Of a stretch of DNA of 64,000 bases, positions 16,281 to 25,162 are shown in pieces; the stretch's first letter is position 1; each line of letters starts with the position of its first letter. The DNA comes from Cyanobacteria bacterium SIG26. Its GTDB lineage: Bacteria > Cyanobacteriota > Vampirovibrionia > Gastranaerophilales > Gastranaerophilaceae. The notes beneath the pieces were generated by a model. It saw only the letters and a list, made by a program, of their open reading frames with translations, searched no databases and was not told where the DNA came from. The stretch covers positions 1 to 64,000 of the forward strand of contig SUTS01000002.1 of NCBI GenBank assembly GCA_015152555.1, in the 5' to 3' direction. The position numbers were made by a program, and so were the translations under genes.

Positions 16281-16592
16281 TTATGCATCTAATACTAGTT
16301 CGACCTTTGTTTGATCGACATATTTACCACCCAGACCTTTTTCTATGTTTTCAAACATATCAAACAGATATCCTGGGCTTAGAGCTGGTGTGTAAAGCCT
16401 GATTCCAGGTTTCTCCACTGGCTTATCAGTTTTGGTAACATCAAAATAATCCAGTTCTTTCGCGTATACAAAATCACTAAGATCCATATCATTCACAACT
16501 TTTTGAACGTGTTGGTATTTTTTCTTCATACTTTCACTGCTTGTTCCTGATGGAAATCTTAGATCATATATACCCGTAAAAGATACTTTCAT
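16281..16592 (-). CDS. Orphan protein inserted between rplF and rplR
   Basis: 103 residues starting MKVSFTGIYDLRFPSGTSS. It bears the VSFTG motif seen at the N-termini of other lineage-specific proteins here. The middle (FVYAKELDYFDVTKTDKP) and the end (YVDQTKVELVLDA) look like alternating strands. No domain is recognised. AAAGG lies before the ATG, 15 nt after the rplF stop, and rplR follows within 68 nt, so it must be co-transcribed with ribosomal proteins. It is not a known ribosomal protein. Confidence 0.75.
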   Translation of the reverse strand: MKVSFTGIYDLRFPSGTSSESMKKKYQHVQKVVNDMDLSDFVYAKELDYFDVTKTDKPVEKPGIRLYTPALSPGYLFDMFENIEKGLGGKYVDQTKVELVLDA

Positions 16593-16607
16593 TATGCTAC
16601 CTTTCTA

Positions 16608-17147
16608 TTATTTCTTACCTGCTTTACCAGCTTTACGTCTAATGTATTCGCCTTCGTATTTAACACCTTTTCCTTTGTATACTTCAGGTTTACGTTTTGA
16701 TCTGATTAATGCTGCCACATCACCTACTGTTTGTTTGTTTGAACCTTTTACAGTAATTTTTGTGTTAGCTTCTACAGAAATTGTAATACCTGCAGGTGGT
16801 TCGATTAGAACCGGATGAGAGTAACCTAGAGCCATATTTAGGTTAGAACCTTCCATATTAGCACGGTAACCTACACCAACGATTTCCAATTTCTTAACGA
16901 ATCCGTCTTTTACACCAGTAACTGCGTTTGCTACTAAAGTTCTTGATAAACCATACAAAGCACCTGCTTCACGTGTATCAACAGCTTTTGTTAATACGAT
17001 TTGGTTACCTTCAATAGCAACATTAATTTCTGGACGTACTTTTACAACTTCAGTACCCAAAGGTCCTTTTGCTGTAAATACGTTATCTACCAATGATACC
17101 TCAACACCTTGAGGAATTTCGATAGGTTTTTTACCAATTCTTGACAT
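16608..17147 (-). CDS. rplF: 50S ribosomal protein L6
   Basis: 179 residues, the standard length, at the base of the L7/L12 stalk. MSRIGKKPIEIPQGVEV opens the protein, and the RNA-binding signature (a PEVYKGKGVKYEGEYI-type segment) is near the C-terminus. It is separated from rpsH by a palindromic element of about 175 bp. Confidence 0.98.
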   Translation of the reverse strand: MSRIGKKPIEIPQGVEVSLVDNVFTAKGPLGTEVVKVRPEINVAIEGNQIVLTKAVDTREAGALYGLSRTLVANAVTGVKDGFVKKLEIVGVGYRANMEGSNLNMALGYSHPVLIEPPAGITISVEANTKITVKGSNKQTVGDVAALIRSKRKPEVYKGKGVKYEGEYIRRKAGKAGKK

Positions 17148-17215
17148 TTTTATTTTCTCCTTGTGGTATATTTCTACTCAATTAGGCTTTTCTACCAATT
17201 GCACCTAACCATTTG

Positions 17216-17390
17216 CTTTTCGGCTTGCTTATCGCAACCCGACTCCGGCTCAACACCGGCTTGCGCATTTTCCCGCCTGTCAAATCTTAGATTTGTTCGC
17301 TCGCTTCGCTCGCAACGGCGGTATCGTAGTGTTTCGCCCTGCTCGGCTTGCTTATCGCAACCCGACTCCGGCTCAACACCGGCTTGCGCA
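17216..17390 (-). repeat. Palindromic element in rpsH-rplF gap (one full plus one half copy)
   Basis: A full copy at 17272-17390 and a repeated half at 17216-17267. On the transcript it begins about 3 nt after the rpsH stop with GCGCAAGCCGGTGTTGAGC and ends GACAGGCGGG. Internal pairings include CGCC/GGCG at the ends, AAATC/GATTT, and a GCGAGCGAAGCGAGC hairpin. It is homologous to 23846-23974 and 25031-25160. Confidence 0.85.
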
Positions 17391-17786
17391 TTAATATACG
17401 TAGCAAAGTACTTCGCCACCAACGTTTTCTTTTCTAGCTTTTCTATCAGTTAATAAACCTTTAGAAGTAGAAACGATAGCTACACCCATACCACCTAATA
17501 CTTTTTCTAAGTTTTTAGATTTTGAGTAGCTTCTTAAACCTGGTTTTGAAACTCTTTGTAATTTTGTAATTACTGGTTTGCCGTTTGCTTCGTATTTCAA
17601 AGTGATTGTAATAACTTTGAATTTGCCAGCTTCTTTCACTTCATAATCAGCGATATAACCTTCTTCTTTCAAAACTTTTGCCAAAGCAATTTTCAATTTT
17701 GAAGCTGGTACATCTACTGTTGGATGTGAAACCATGTTAGCGTTTCTAATTCTTGTTAGCATATCTGCTATAGGATCTGTATTCAT
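17391..17786 (-). CDS. rpsH: 30S ribosomal protein S8
   Basis: 131 residues from [17 protein letters not shown], the canonical S8 start; GGAGG lies 9 nt upstream, so the in-frame ATG 24 nt earlier is rejected. The C-terminal [26 protein letters not shown] is diagnostic. S8 binds 16S rRNA helix 21 and in other bacteria represses the spc operon. Confidence 0.97.
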   Translation of the reverse strand: MNTDPIADMLTRIRNANMVSHPTVDVPASKLKIALAKVLKEEGYIADYEVKEAGKFKVITITLKYEANGKPVITKLQRVSKPGLRSYSKSKNLEKVLGGMGVAIVSTSKGLLTDRKARKENVGGEVLCYVY

Positions 17787-17968
17787 TTTAATACCTCCGG
17801 ACTTACCCACAGTTATAGGCAGTATCCCAATTAACTATTACACCGCTTGCTGAATTAATTGTTGCTCAAATAAAGCATCTTTCAGTAGTTCGGAACTGTA
17901 AGTTAAAAATACCATAGATATAACTAAATTACAAGCTCATTATAATCTTTTGCTTAATAAAATTAATA

Positions 17969-18499
17969 TTATTGTTTTTTATCAAAAGAAATTCCTTCTG
18001 ATTTTGTTGAATTTATAATTTGATTTGTAAGTTTTATATTTTTATCCGTTGCCCTTATCAAATCTTGTGTTAAGCGTATATTTTCTTTTGTTAGGTGTAT
18101 TGTTTCCTGCATAGTACTTGTTGCCTCAGCTGTATTTGCATACGCCTGTATATATTTTGAATTTACATTATCACCAGAAATTAAAGTTTTTAATTTTCGG
18201 CTAAATCTTGAACCATAAGACTCATGAGTTTCTTTCAAGCCTTCCAAAAATCCATCAACATATCCCTTGTTGCCAACATTTCTTTTAATAAAAGCTGAAC
18301 TACTTATATTAACATATCTTTTGGCTTCATCATACGTTATTTCTCCAGAGCCAAATAAATCTGCTATACCAACTAAAAATGATCTCCACTCATTTTCTGT
18401 ATATATTAAATTGGGTTTTGATTCTGTATCACAAGCTTTGCCCATCTTTTCTACAGATTTATTTACAATTGATGAAACACTTAAATATGCATCCACCAT
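17969..18499 (-). CDS. Orphan protein inserted between rpsN and rpsH
   Basis: 176 residues. The N-terminal half is helical (ENEWRSFLVGIADLFGSGEITYDEAKRYVNIS); SGEITYDEA might be a degenerate EF-hand-like loop. The last 60 residues form a polar coiled coil with a repeating pattern (HLTKENIRLTQDLIRATDKNIKLTNQII). The C-terminus ends GISFDKKQ, echoing the ISF motif found at other proteins' N-termini. AAGGAG precedes the ATG. A terminator upstream (18621-18646) separates it from rpsN. No family recognised. Confidence 0.7.
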   Translation of the reverse strand: MVDAYLSVSSIVNKSVEKMGKACDTESKPNLIYTENEWRSFLVGIADLFGSGEITYDEAKRYVNISSSAFIKRNVGNKGYVDGFLEGLKETHESYGSRFSRKLKTLISGDNVNSKYIQAYANTAEATSTMQETIHLTKENIRLTQDLIRATDKNIKLTNQIINSTKSEGISFDKKQ

Positions 18500-18620
18500 A
18501 ATTAACTCCTTTAATTTGCAATTATATCCCTTGTATATATAAAGTATTTAAAAACAAGAAAATTGCTTTTCCTGAACTTTGAAAAGTAATAAATCTTAAT
18601 ACACGTACAGCAATAACAAA

Positions 18621-18646
18621 AAAAGACGGTATTACTACCGTCTTTT
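18621..18646. terminator. Internal terminator after rpsN
   Basis: AAAAGACGGTA-TTAC-TACCGTCTTTT is a perfect 11-bp stem with T runs on both strands. In the minus direction it lies 58 nt after the rpsN stop, splitting the ribosomal cluster into two transcripts, or attenuating the distal genes. Confidence 0.85.
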
Positions 18647-18703
18647 ATATTTTCACGCATAAGTCGCCCTCTGCTTAATTTTGATTATTTTTTAAGCAAA
18701 TCA

Positions 18704-18910
18704 CTACCAGCTTGCTTTAGTTACACCAGGTAACAAACCTTGGTGTGCCATTTTTCTTAAACAGATTCTGCATAAACCGAAGTCTCTGTGGTATCCGTGT
18801 GGTCTACCACAAATTGAACATCTGTTATGTAGTCTTACTACAGGGTATTTACCTGCTGCAGCAAGTTGTTGACGTTTAAGTTCTTTGTTAATCATCGCTT
18901 TCTTAGCCAT
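18704..18910 (-). CDS. rpsN: 30S ribosomal protein S14, zinc type
   Basis: 68 residues of the C+ type: [40 protein letters not shown] has two CxxC pairs for zinc. It is longer than the usual 61 by a short N-terminal insertion ([15 protein letters not shown]). AGGAG precedes the ATG. Confidence 0.96.
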   Translation of the reverse strand: MAKKAMINKELKRQQLAAAGKYPVVRLHNRCSICGRPHGYHRDFGLCRICLRKMAHQGLLPGVTKASW

Positions 18911-18993
18911 GAATTTCTCCTTTTATATTTTTATTATTATTTTCTGATCGAAATTGATATTTGTACGGCTCACTTTGTTCGCCTACAACTATC

Positions 18994-19542
18994 TTACTTT
19001 TTGAAAGGCATACCAAGATATCTTAGTAATTCTCTTGCCTCATCATCTGTTTCAGCAGTTGTGATAACTGAAACGTTCATACCCTTAACTAAATCAACTT
19101 CTTCATAAGTGATTTCAGGGAATAAAGCTTGTTCTTTCAAGCCTAATGTATAGTTTCCTCGACCATCAAAACTTTTTGCGCTGATACCTCTAAAGTCACG
19201 AATTCTTGGAAGTACTACACAAATCAATTTTTGTAAGAAATCATACATTCTTTCGCCACGTAATGTTGCCATTGCACCTACTGGCATACCTTCTCTTAAT
19301 TTATAAGAAGCGATTGATTTTTTAGCTTTTGTAACTACTGCTTTTTGACCGGCAATTTTTGTTAATTGAGCTTCAATTGCTTCTGCAATCTTTGAGTTGT
19401 GAGAAGCTTCACCAACACCCATATTTAATACGATTTTTACTAATCTTGGTACTTGGTGATCATTTTTGTATCCGAACTTTTCTTTCATAGCCGGTACAAC
19501 ATCTTCAAGATATTTTGTTTTTAAGTTTTTTGTTACTGTCAT
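18994..19542 (-). CDS. rplE: 50S ribosomal protein L5
   Basis: 182 residues, standard length. [16 protein letters not shown] and [25 protein letters not shown] are L5 signatures. It binds 5S rRNA and contacts the P-site tRNA. It lies between rplX and rpsN as in most bacteria. Confidence 0.98.
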   Translation of the reverse strand: MTVTKNLKTKYLEDVVPAMKEKFGYKNDHQVPRLVKIVLNMGVGEASHNSKIAEAIEAQLTKIAGQKAVVTKAKKSIASYKLREGMPVGAMATLRGERMYDFLQKLICVVLPRIRDFRGISAKSFDGRGNYTLGLKEQALFPEITYEEVDLVKGMNVSVITTAETDDEARELLRYLGMPFKK

Positions 19543-19595
19543 TTTTCCGTTTCCTTATATTTAAGATGATTTGCATCAAACCTTAATGGTTTACA

Positions 19596-19934
19596 CTATA
19601 CATCTAATTGTTCACCGCATTTTTTACAAACACGTACTTTTTTACCATCGATAACTTTCATTTCAATTCTTGTTGTCTTATCACAAGCAGGGCATATAAT
19701 CATAACGTTTGAAGAATCAATTGGAGCTTCAAGCTTGATTAATCCACCTTGAATACCTGCTGCAGGTTGAGCCTTTTGTGCTTTAGTTACCATATTAGCA
19801 CCTTCCACTATTACTCTTCCTTTTTCAAGATCAACTTTTTTTACGTTACCGCTTTTTCCTTTGTCTTTACCTGCAATAACCATGACTTTGTCACCGGTTT
19901 TTACATGTAAGCTTTTCTTATCTTTGTTTGTCAT
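19596..19934 (-). CDS. rplX: 50S ribosomal protein L24
   Basis: 112 residues from MTNKDKKSLHVKTGDKVMVI, the KOW-type start; CAGGAG lies 7 nt upstream, so the ATG 27 nt further upstream is rejected. It keeps a zinc-ribbon-like MIICPACDKTTRI...VRVCKKCGE pair of CxxC motifs. It initiates 50S assembly. Confidence 0.95.
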   Translation of the reverse strand: MTNKDKKSLHVKTGDKVMVIAGKDKGKSGNVKKVDLEKGRVIVEGANMVTKAQKAQPAAGIQGGLIKLEAPIDSSNVMIICPACDKTTRIEMKVIDGKKVRVCKKCGEQLDV

Positions 19935-19984
19935 TTTTTTCTCCTGATTTGTATCTTTCATGGACTGACCATGATTGGTCTATT

Positions 19985-20058
19985 ACATGGTTTTGCCCCT
20001 TTTGTCGGGGATCCCAAAATAGTTTCGGGATTATTTATTCTTGAGCTTGCATAAGCAA
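19985..20058. repeat. Palindromic sequences in rplX-rplN gap
   Basis: ACATGGTTTTGCCCC (19985-19999) matches 2135-2149. Downstream, GCTTGC-ATAA-GCAAGC (about 20044-20059) is a perfect hairpin beside the rplN stop. Confidence 0.5.
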
Positions 20059-20066
20059 GCCAAGAA

Positions 20067-20435
20067 CTAAATAACTTCCGGTGCAAGAGAAACGATTTTC
20101 ATGTAACCTTTGTCTCTTAATTCACGAGCTACAGGTCCGAAAACACGAGTACCTCTTGGGTTGCCGTCTTTGTTGATAATTACTGCTGCATTTTCATCAA
20201 ATCTGATAACTGAACCGTCATTACGTTTGATGTCAGCTTTAGTTCTTACAACTACTGCACGTACAACTTCACCCTTTTTCACAGCCATATTTGGAGTCGC
20301 ATCTTTTACAGAAGCTACGATTTCATCGCCTACTGCTGCAAATTTCTTATTTGAGCTTCCCATAACACGGATACATAACAATTGTTTTGCACCTGTGTTA
20401 TCTGCTACTTCTAGTCTTGTTTCTTGTTGTATCAT
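20067..20435 (-). CDS. rplN: 50S ribosomal protein L14
   Basis: 122 residues, standard. [18 protein letters not shown] and [28 protein letters not shown] are the conserved ends. It contacts L19 and the 30S at bridge B8, and RsfS docks on it during silencing, a link to the hibernation factor at 2.7 kb. Confidence 0.98.
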   Translation of the reverse strand: MIQQETRLEVADNTGAKQLLCIRVMGSSNKKFAAVGDEIVASVKDATPNMAVKKGEVVRAVVVRTKADIKRNDGSVIRFDENAAVIINKDGNPRGTRVFGPVARELRDKGYMKIVSLAPEVI

Positions 20436-20528
20436 TTTTCTTTCCTTTTAGTATTTAATCTACTACTTTTTGCCTCTCATTACTCCGTGGTAATGTTGCA
20501 AATCTATTCAACTTAGACTCATTAAATA

Positions 20529-20774
20529 TTAACGAGCTTTTTCTACTACTTCAGCAACTGTCCAACGTTTGCCACCTGAAATAGGTCTTGATTCAACGAT
20601 TCTTACGACATCGCCTTCACCACAAACATTTTGTTCATCGTGTGCTTTGTAATTTTTATTAGATTCAATAATCTTTTTGTATTTTGGATGTGGATCGTAA
20701 CTTGCAACTTTAACAACTACTGTTTTGTCCATTTTGTTACTTACTACTATTCCTTGTTTTTCTTTTTTAGGCAT
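20529..20774 (-). CDS. rpsQ: 30S ribosomal protein S17
   Basis: 81 residues. [16 protein letters not shown] opens the OB fold, and [25 protein letters not shown] closes it. The start overlaps the rpmC end by 8 nt, indicating coupled translation. Confidence 0.97.
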   Translation of the reverse strand: MPKKEKQGIVVSNKMDKTVVVKVASYDPHPKYKKIIESNKNYKAHDEQNVCGEGDVVRIVESRPISGGKRWTVAEVVEKAR

Positions 20775-20964
20775 TTTGTACCCCTTTTTCTGTTATTATT
20801 GTTTTTGCTTGAGCGATAAGTTTTTTAGTTTTAGAAATACTTGCTGTATTTTCTAATTTGTGAGTTGAAAGTTGCAATCTTGCTTCCAATAATTGTTTCT
20901 TCCAATCAACAATAGCATTTTGTAACTCATCTACTGTTTTTTCACGCATTTCACTTAATTTCAT
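20767..20964 (-). CDS. rpmC: 50S ribosomal protein L29
   Basis: 65 residues. [18 protein letters not shown] is the typical start, followed by the two-helix hairpin with [13 protein letters not shown]. It lies at the exit tunnel, where trigger factor and SRP dock. It overlaps rpsQ by 8 nt. Confidence 0.97.
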   Translation of the reverse strand: MKLSEMREKTVDELQNAIVDWKKQLLEARLQLSTHKLENTASISKTKKLIAQAKTIITEKGVQNA

Positions 20965-21041
20965 TTTTTATTTTCCTTTATCTTGTTCCTTCAACCTATC
21001 CGACCCGAAGAATTAACTTCTTGTTAGGTGAAGGGTTATTG

Positions 21042-21461
21042 TTATGCTTTATCTCTAGGTTGTTCTACGATTTTAACTTTGATAGGTAATTTTTGTGCAG
21101 CTAGTTCTAAAGCACGAACTGCAATGTTTCTATCAAAATAGTCAAGTTCGAATAACAATCTATTTGGTTTTACTACTGCTACCCAGTATTCCACGTTACC
21201 TTTACCTGAACCCATACGAGTTTCTGCTGGTTTTGCTGTAATTGGTTTATCTGGGAATATTTTAATCCAAACGTTACCGCCACGTTTGATTTCACGAGTC
21301 ATTGCACGACGTGCTGCCTCGATTTGACGGCTGGTAATCCAACCTGGCTCTACTGCTTGTAGTGCGTATTGACCGAATTCAAGTTTTGTACCTCTTGTTT
21401 CAGTACCTTTCATTCTGCCTTTCATCATTTTGCGGTATTTTGTTTTTTTAGGCTGTAACAT
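21042..21461 (-). CDS. rplP: 50S ribosomal protein L16
   Basis: 139 residues. [43 protein letters not shown] and [14 protein letters not shown] are all conserved L16 segments. It sits near the A-site tRNA elbow. Confidence 0.98.
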   Translation of the reverse strand: MLQPKKTKYRKMMKGRMKGTETRGTKLEFGQYALQAVEPGWITSRQIEAARRAMTREIKRGGNVWIKIFPDKPITAKPAETRMGSGKGNVEYWVAVVKPNRLLFELDYFDRNIAVRALELAAQKLPIKVKIVEQPRDKA

Positions 21462-21492
21462 TATATTTTGCTCCTATTATTTTTATACCTTA

Positions 21493-22215
21493 CTAGCTTT
21501 CAACGTTTCTGCGTCTTGGACGTCTGCCAGATCTGTCAGAATTGTCTTTGCCACTTTTTACTTTGATGTTTTGGTCTGCCATTTCACCAGGCATTAAGTT
21601 ACCTTTGAAAATCCAAACTTTTACACCAATTTTACCCATAATTGTATCAGCTTCTGCGAAACCGAAATCTACATCCGCTCTTAATGTTTGTAGAGGAATT
21701 CTTCCTTCTTTTGCCCATTCTGAACGAGCGATTTCAGCACCACCCAAACGTCCTGATACCATAACTTTGATACCTTGTACGCCTGAACGCATTGTTCTTT
21801 GCATAGCTTGTTTCATTGCACGTCTGAAAGCAACACGTTTTTCTAATTGTTGTGCGATTGCTTCTGATACTAATTGTGCATCTGCATCAATTCTTGCAAC
21901 TTCAACAACGTTGATAATTACAGGTTTGCCAATGTATTTTGTTACTTCTTGACGAAGTTCATCAATACCTTGTCCGCCACGACCAACTACTATACCAGGT
22001 TTTGCTGTTACAACTGTGATTGTTGTATTTTGTGCTTTTCTAGCGATCAAAATTCTTGATACACCAGCTGCATATAGTTTTTTCTTAACAAATTTTCTGA
22101 TTTTTGCATCTTCTGCTACGAATGTTTTGTAGTCTTTCCATTTTGCATACCAGGAACTTGCCCAGTTTTGGATTATACCTACTCTAAATCCGGTTGGATG
22201 TGTTTTTTGTCCCAT
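21493..22215 (-). CDS. rpsC: 30S ribosomal protein S3
   Basis: 240 residues. [20 protein letters not shown] opens the protein. The KH domain carries [19 protein letters not shown] (GxxG loop), and the C-terminal domain has [17 protein letters not shown]. The Arg-rich tail [13 protein letters not shown] is common. It forms part of the mRNA entry channel helicase. Confidence 0.98.
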   Translation of the reverse strand: MGQKTHPTGFRVGIIQNWASSWYAKWKDYKTFVAEDAKIRKFVKKKLYAAGVSRILIARKAQNTTITVVTAKPGIVVGRGGQGIDELRQEVTKYIGKPVIINVVEVARIDADAQLVSEAIAQQLEKRVAFRRAMKQAMQRTMRSGVQGIKVMVSGRLGGAEIARSEWAKEGRIPLQTLRADVDFGFAEADTIMGKIGVKVWIFKGNLMPGEMADQNIKVKSGKDNSDRSGRRPRRRNVES

Positions 22216-22226
22216 TTTATTATTTC

Positions 22227-22565
22227 CTATTTTGTTGTATCACTAACTACTAATGTAAGGTGTGATGTACGTTTCATTCTTGAATACATACGACCTTGTG
22301 CTCTTGTTCTTGCACGTTTATATGTAACACTTTCATCAGCAAAGATTTGTGAAATCTTTAATGATTCAGCAGCTACGCCATATTGTTCGCGAGCATTTGC
22401 TACTGCAGCTTTTAAGTTCTTTTCAACCACTCTTGCTGCAAAATAAGGCATAAAACGTAACATATCTTGAGCTTCGATAACAGCTTTACCTCTTACTTCG
22501 TTGATTACTCTACGAAGTTTTCTTGCTGTCATTTTTATGTCTGTTTGTCTTGCTTTTGCTTCCAT
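22227..22565 (-). CDS. rplV: 50S ribosomal protein L22
   Basis: 112 residues. The beta-hairpin that lines the exit tunnel is represented by [47 protein letters not shown] is the usual N-terminal region. Confidence 0.97.
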   Translation of the reverse strand: MEAKARQTDIKMTARKLRRVINEVRGKAVIEAQDMLRFMPYFAARVVEKNLKAAVANAREQYGVAAESLKISQIFADESVTYKRARTRAQGRMYSRMKRTSHLTLVVSDTTK

Positions 22566-22607
22566 TTTTTTATCCTTTATTTAATATAAATATCACTGAG
22601 GATTTAA

Positions 22608-22889
22608 TTATCTACCTCTTTTTGCTTTATCTGCACCAGCGTGACCTTTGAATAATCTTGTAGGTGCAAATTCGCCCAATTTATGTCCTACCATTTGTTC
22701 TGTTACATATACTGGTACGTGAGTTTTACCATTGTGAACAGCAATTGTATGGTTTAACATATCAGGTACAATCATTGATGCTCTTGACCAAGTTTTTACA
22801 ACTTTCTTTTCAGAATTTGCATTCATTTTGTCTATTTTCTTTTGTAGAGCTTCTTCTACGTATGCACCTTTTTTTAATGAACGTGCCAT
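22608..22889 (-). CDS. rpsS: 30S ribosomal protein S19
   Basis: 93 residues. [66 protein letters not shown]-type core and an [11 protein letters not shown] tail identify S19, in the 30S head. Confidence 0.98.
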   Translation of the reverse strand: MARSLKKGAYVEEALQKKIDKMNANSEKKVVKTWSRASMIVPDMLNHTIAVHNGKTHVPVYVTEQMVGHKLGEFAPTRLFKGHAGADKAKRGR

Positions 22890-22968
22890 TTATTTCTCCT
22901 TTTACTTTTGTGTTTATACCTCGGGAGAAAAGTAAAAATTTTACTTATTCTCCGTCAGTCTAGTTATC

Positions 22969-23796
22969 TTATTTTTTTCTTCTTCTAACGATTAGTTTAT
23001 CAGAAGCTTTACCTTTTTTACGAGTTTTATAACCAAGAGCCGGTTTACCCCAAGGTGTTTTAGGGTGTCCACCAGGACCGGTTTTACCTTCACCACCACC
23101 GTGAGGGTGATCGCAAGGGTTCATTGTTACACCACGTACTGTTGGTCTGATGCCTAAGTAACGTTTTCTACCGGCTTTACCGATTGATAAGTTTTTGAAT
23201 TCTGAGTTACCTAATGTACCTATAGTAGCCATACATTCTTTTCTTACCATTCTCATTTCGCCTGAAGGTAATTTAATAGTTACATAGTTACCTTCTTTTG
23301 CCATTACTTGAGCTGAATTACCTGCAGCTCTAACCATAACGCCACCACGTCCAGGTGTCATTTCGATATTGTGAACGATTGAACCTAGCGGGATTAATTC
23401 TAAAGGAATTGCGTTACCTGTTTGAACAGGAGCTTCAGGTCCTGAAACGATTACATCACCTACGTTCAAACCTTCCGGTGTTAAAATATATCTTTTTTCA
23501 CCATCAGCATAGAAACATAGTGAAATTCTTACGTTTCTGTTTGGATCGTACTCAATAGTTTTTACTGTTGCAGGTACGCCAAATTTATCTCTTTTAAAGT
23601 CAATTACACGGTATGCTCTTTTTACACCGCCACCTTTGTGACGACAAGTAATTCTACCGGTATTATTTCTTCCTGCTGTTTTTTTCAATGATTTTAACAA
23701 TGATTTTTCAGGAGTAGAAGTTGTGATTTCTTGATAATCACTTCTTGTCATGCCTCTTTGTCCCGGAGACGTCGGATTGATTTTCTTAGTAGCCAT
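22969..23796 (-). CDS. rplB: 50S ribosomal protein L2
   Basis: 275 residues, standard. The peptidyl-transferase-proximal signature [18 protein letters not shown] with the essential His is intact. The N-terminal [20 protein letters not shown] is typical. A palindromic element separates it from rplW upstream. Confidence 0.98.
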   Translation of the reverse strand: MATKKINPTSPGQRGMTRSDYQEITTSTPEKSLLKSLKKTAGRNNTGRITCRHKGGGVKRAYRVIDFKRDKFGVPATVKTIEYDPNRNVRISLCFYADGEKRYILTPEGLNVGDVIVSGPEAPVQTGNAIPLELIPLGSIVHNIEMTPGRGGVMVRAAGNSAQVMAKEGNYVTIKLPSGEMRMVRKECMATIGTLGNSEFKNLSIGKAGRKRYLGIRPTVRGVTMNPCDHPHGGGEGKTGPGGHPKTPWGKPALGYKTRKKGKASDKLIVRRRKK

Positions 23797-23845
23797 TTTA
23801 TTTTCTCCTACTTTTATTGGCTTTTGTACTTACTTTTTTATAATT

Positions 23846-23974
23846 CCCGCCTGTCAAATCAAAGATTTGTTCGCTCATTTCGCTTTCGCTACATTCGCAA
23901 CGGCGGTCGTATAATGTTTTGCCCTGTTCGGATTGCTTATCGCAACCCGACACCGGCTCCACACCAGCTTACGC
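23846..23974 (-). repeat. Palindromic element in rplW-rplB gap
   Basis: About 130 bp, homologous to the elements at 17272-17390 and 25031-25160. On the transcript it starts within a few nt of the rplW stop (GCGTAAGCTGGTG) and ends GACAGGCGGG. CGCC/GGCG closes the terminal pairing around AAATC/GATTT. Confidence 0.85.
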
Positions 23975-23977
23975 CTA

Positions 23978-24274
23978 TTATATACCCATGAATTCGATTG
24001 GTTCGCCTTCGATAGTTACGATTGCTTTTTTAGAAGAATCAGTTCTACCAAATTTGTAACCCATTCTTTTTTCGTGAGATGGCATATATACTGTTCTCAC
24101 TTGTTTAACTTTTCTACCAGGAAAAGCTAATTCTACAGCTTTAGCAATTTCAATTTTATTTGCATCTTTTCTTACTTCGAAAGTATATTGTGCATTTTCT
24201 GTTGCTGCCACTGATTTTTCTGTTATTAATGACTTTTTAATTATGTCATATAATCTTTCTGTTTGTTTACTCAT
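23978..24274 (-). CDS. rplW: 50S ribosomal protein L23
   Basis: 98 residues. IIKKSLITEKSVAATENAQYTFEVRKDANKIEIAKAVELAF is the L23 core, and GRTDSSKKAIVTIEG the end. It is the trigger-factor docking protein at the tunnel exit. Confidence 0.97.
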   Translation of the reverse strand: MSKQTERLYDIIKKSLITEKSVAATENAQYTFEVRKDANKIEIAKAVELAFPGRKVKQVRTVYMPSHEKRMGYKFGRTDSSKKAIVTIEGEPIEFMGI

Positions 24275-24300
24275 TTTATCAGTTTCCTTTACTTAATTAA

Positions 24301-24927
24301 TTAACTTAGTCTTTCAGTTATTTCTTTTACTGCAGATTCAGTCATTACAACAAAATCAGCTTCCAATAAATCTTTCACATTTAAGTTTGTAGGTAATAAA
24401 AGTTTTACGCTAGGAATATTTCTTGCTGATAATTCCAAATTAGCATTTTCTTCTGCTTTTGGATTAGCAATAATTAAAACTTTACCACTTACATTTAGTG
24501 ATTTTAATGCACTAACCATTAATTTTGTTTTTGGTTCTGCAATTGTTGAGAAATCTTTTACGATAACCAATTGTTCTTCTCTTGCAGACAATGCAGATCT
24601 TAATGCTAATTGTCTTGCTTTTTGAGGCATATTGAATGCGTAACTTCTTGGTTTTGGTCCAAAGATTACACCACCACCTGCAAACAATGGAGAACGTAGA
24701 GAACCAGCTCTTGCTCTACCAGTACCTTTTTGTTTCCATGGTTTTCTGCCGCCACCTGCAACTTCTGCTCTTGTTTTAGCACAAGCTGAACCTTGACGTG
24801 CATTATTCAATTGTCTTCTCAATGCTAAGTGCATTACATGTAAATTAGGTTCTACACCAAAAACACTTTTTTCTAATGTAATTTCACCTAATTTTTCGCC
24901 ATTTGTACTTAATATTTCTTTTGACAT
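24301..24927 (-). CDS. rplD: 50S ribosomal protein L4
   Basis: 208 residues. The tunnel loop KPWKQKGTGRARAGSLRSPLFAGGGVIFGPKPRSY is intact. L4 is the classic autogenous repressor of the S10 operon in gammaproteobacteria; no such control is evident here. It is separated from rplC by a palindromic element. Confidence 0.97.
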   Translation of the reverse strand: MSKEILSTNGEKLGEITLEKSVFGVEPNLHVMHLALRRQLNNARQGSACAKTRAEVAGGGRKPWKQKGTGRARAGSLRSPLFAGGGVIFGPKPRSYAFNMPQKARQLALRSALSAREEQLVIVKDFSTIAEPKTKLMVSALKSLNVSGKVLIIANPKAEENANLELSARNIPSVKLLLPTNLNVKDLLEADFVVMTESAVKEITERLS

Positions 24928-25030
24928 TTCTTTTTTCCTTTATATTTATCTACTGCCTGTTACCCCTTTCGGAAAACCCGTTTTATGTGGCAACTCGGGA
25001 TTTTTAAAACTTGTCTGTTCTTATATTATT

Positions 25031-25160
25031 CCCGCCTGTCAAACCAAAGATTTGTTCGTTCATTTCGCTTTCGCTATATTCACAACGGCGGTCATATTGT
25101 GTTTCGCCCTGATCGGTTTGCTTATCGCAACCCGGCTCCGGCTTCACACCGGCTTACGCA
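25031..25160 (-). repeat. Palindromic element in rplC-rplD gap
   Basis: The third copy of the element of about 130 bp. On the transcript it starts GCGTAAGCCGGTGTGAAGCC 3-4 nt after the rplC stop and ends GTTTGACAGGCGGG. It shows many substitutions relative to the other two but keeps the same pairing blocks. Confidence 0.85.
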
Positions 25161-25162
25161 TC

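Noticed and set aside
17192-17422. 76-residue minus-strand frame with two [17 protein letters not shown]-type repeats
   Set aside because: It is a readthrough of the palindromic element between rpsH and rplF; the repeats are DNA repeats, with no SD or family.
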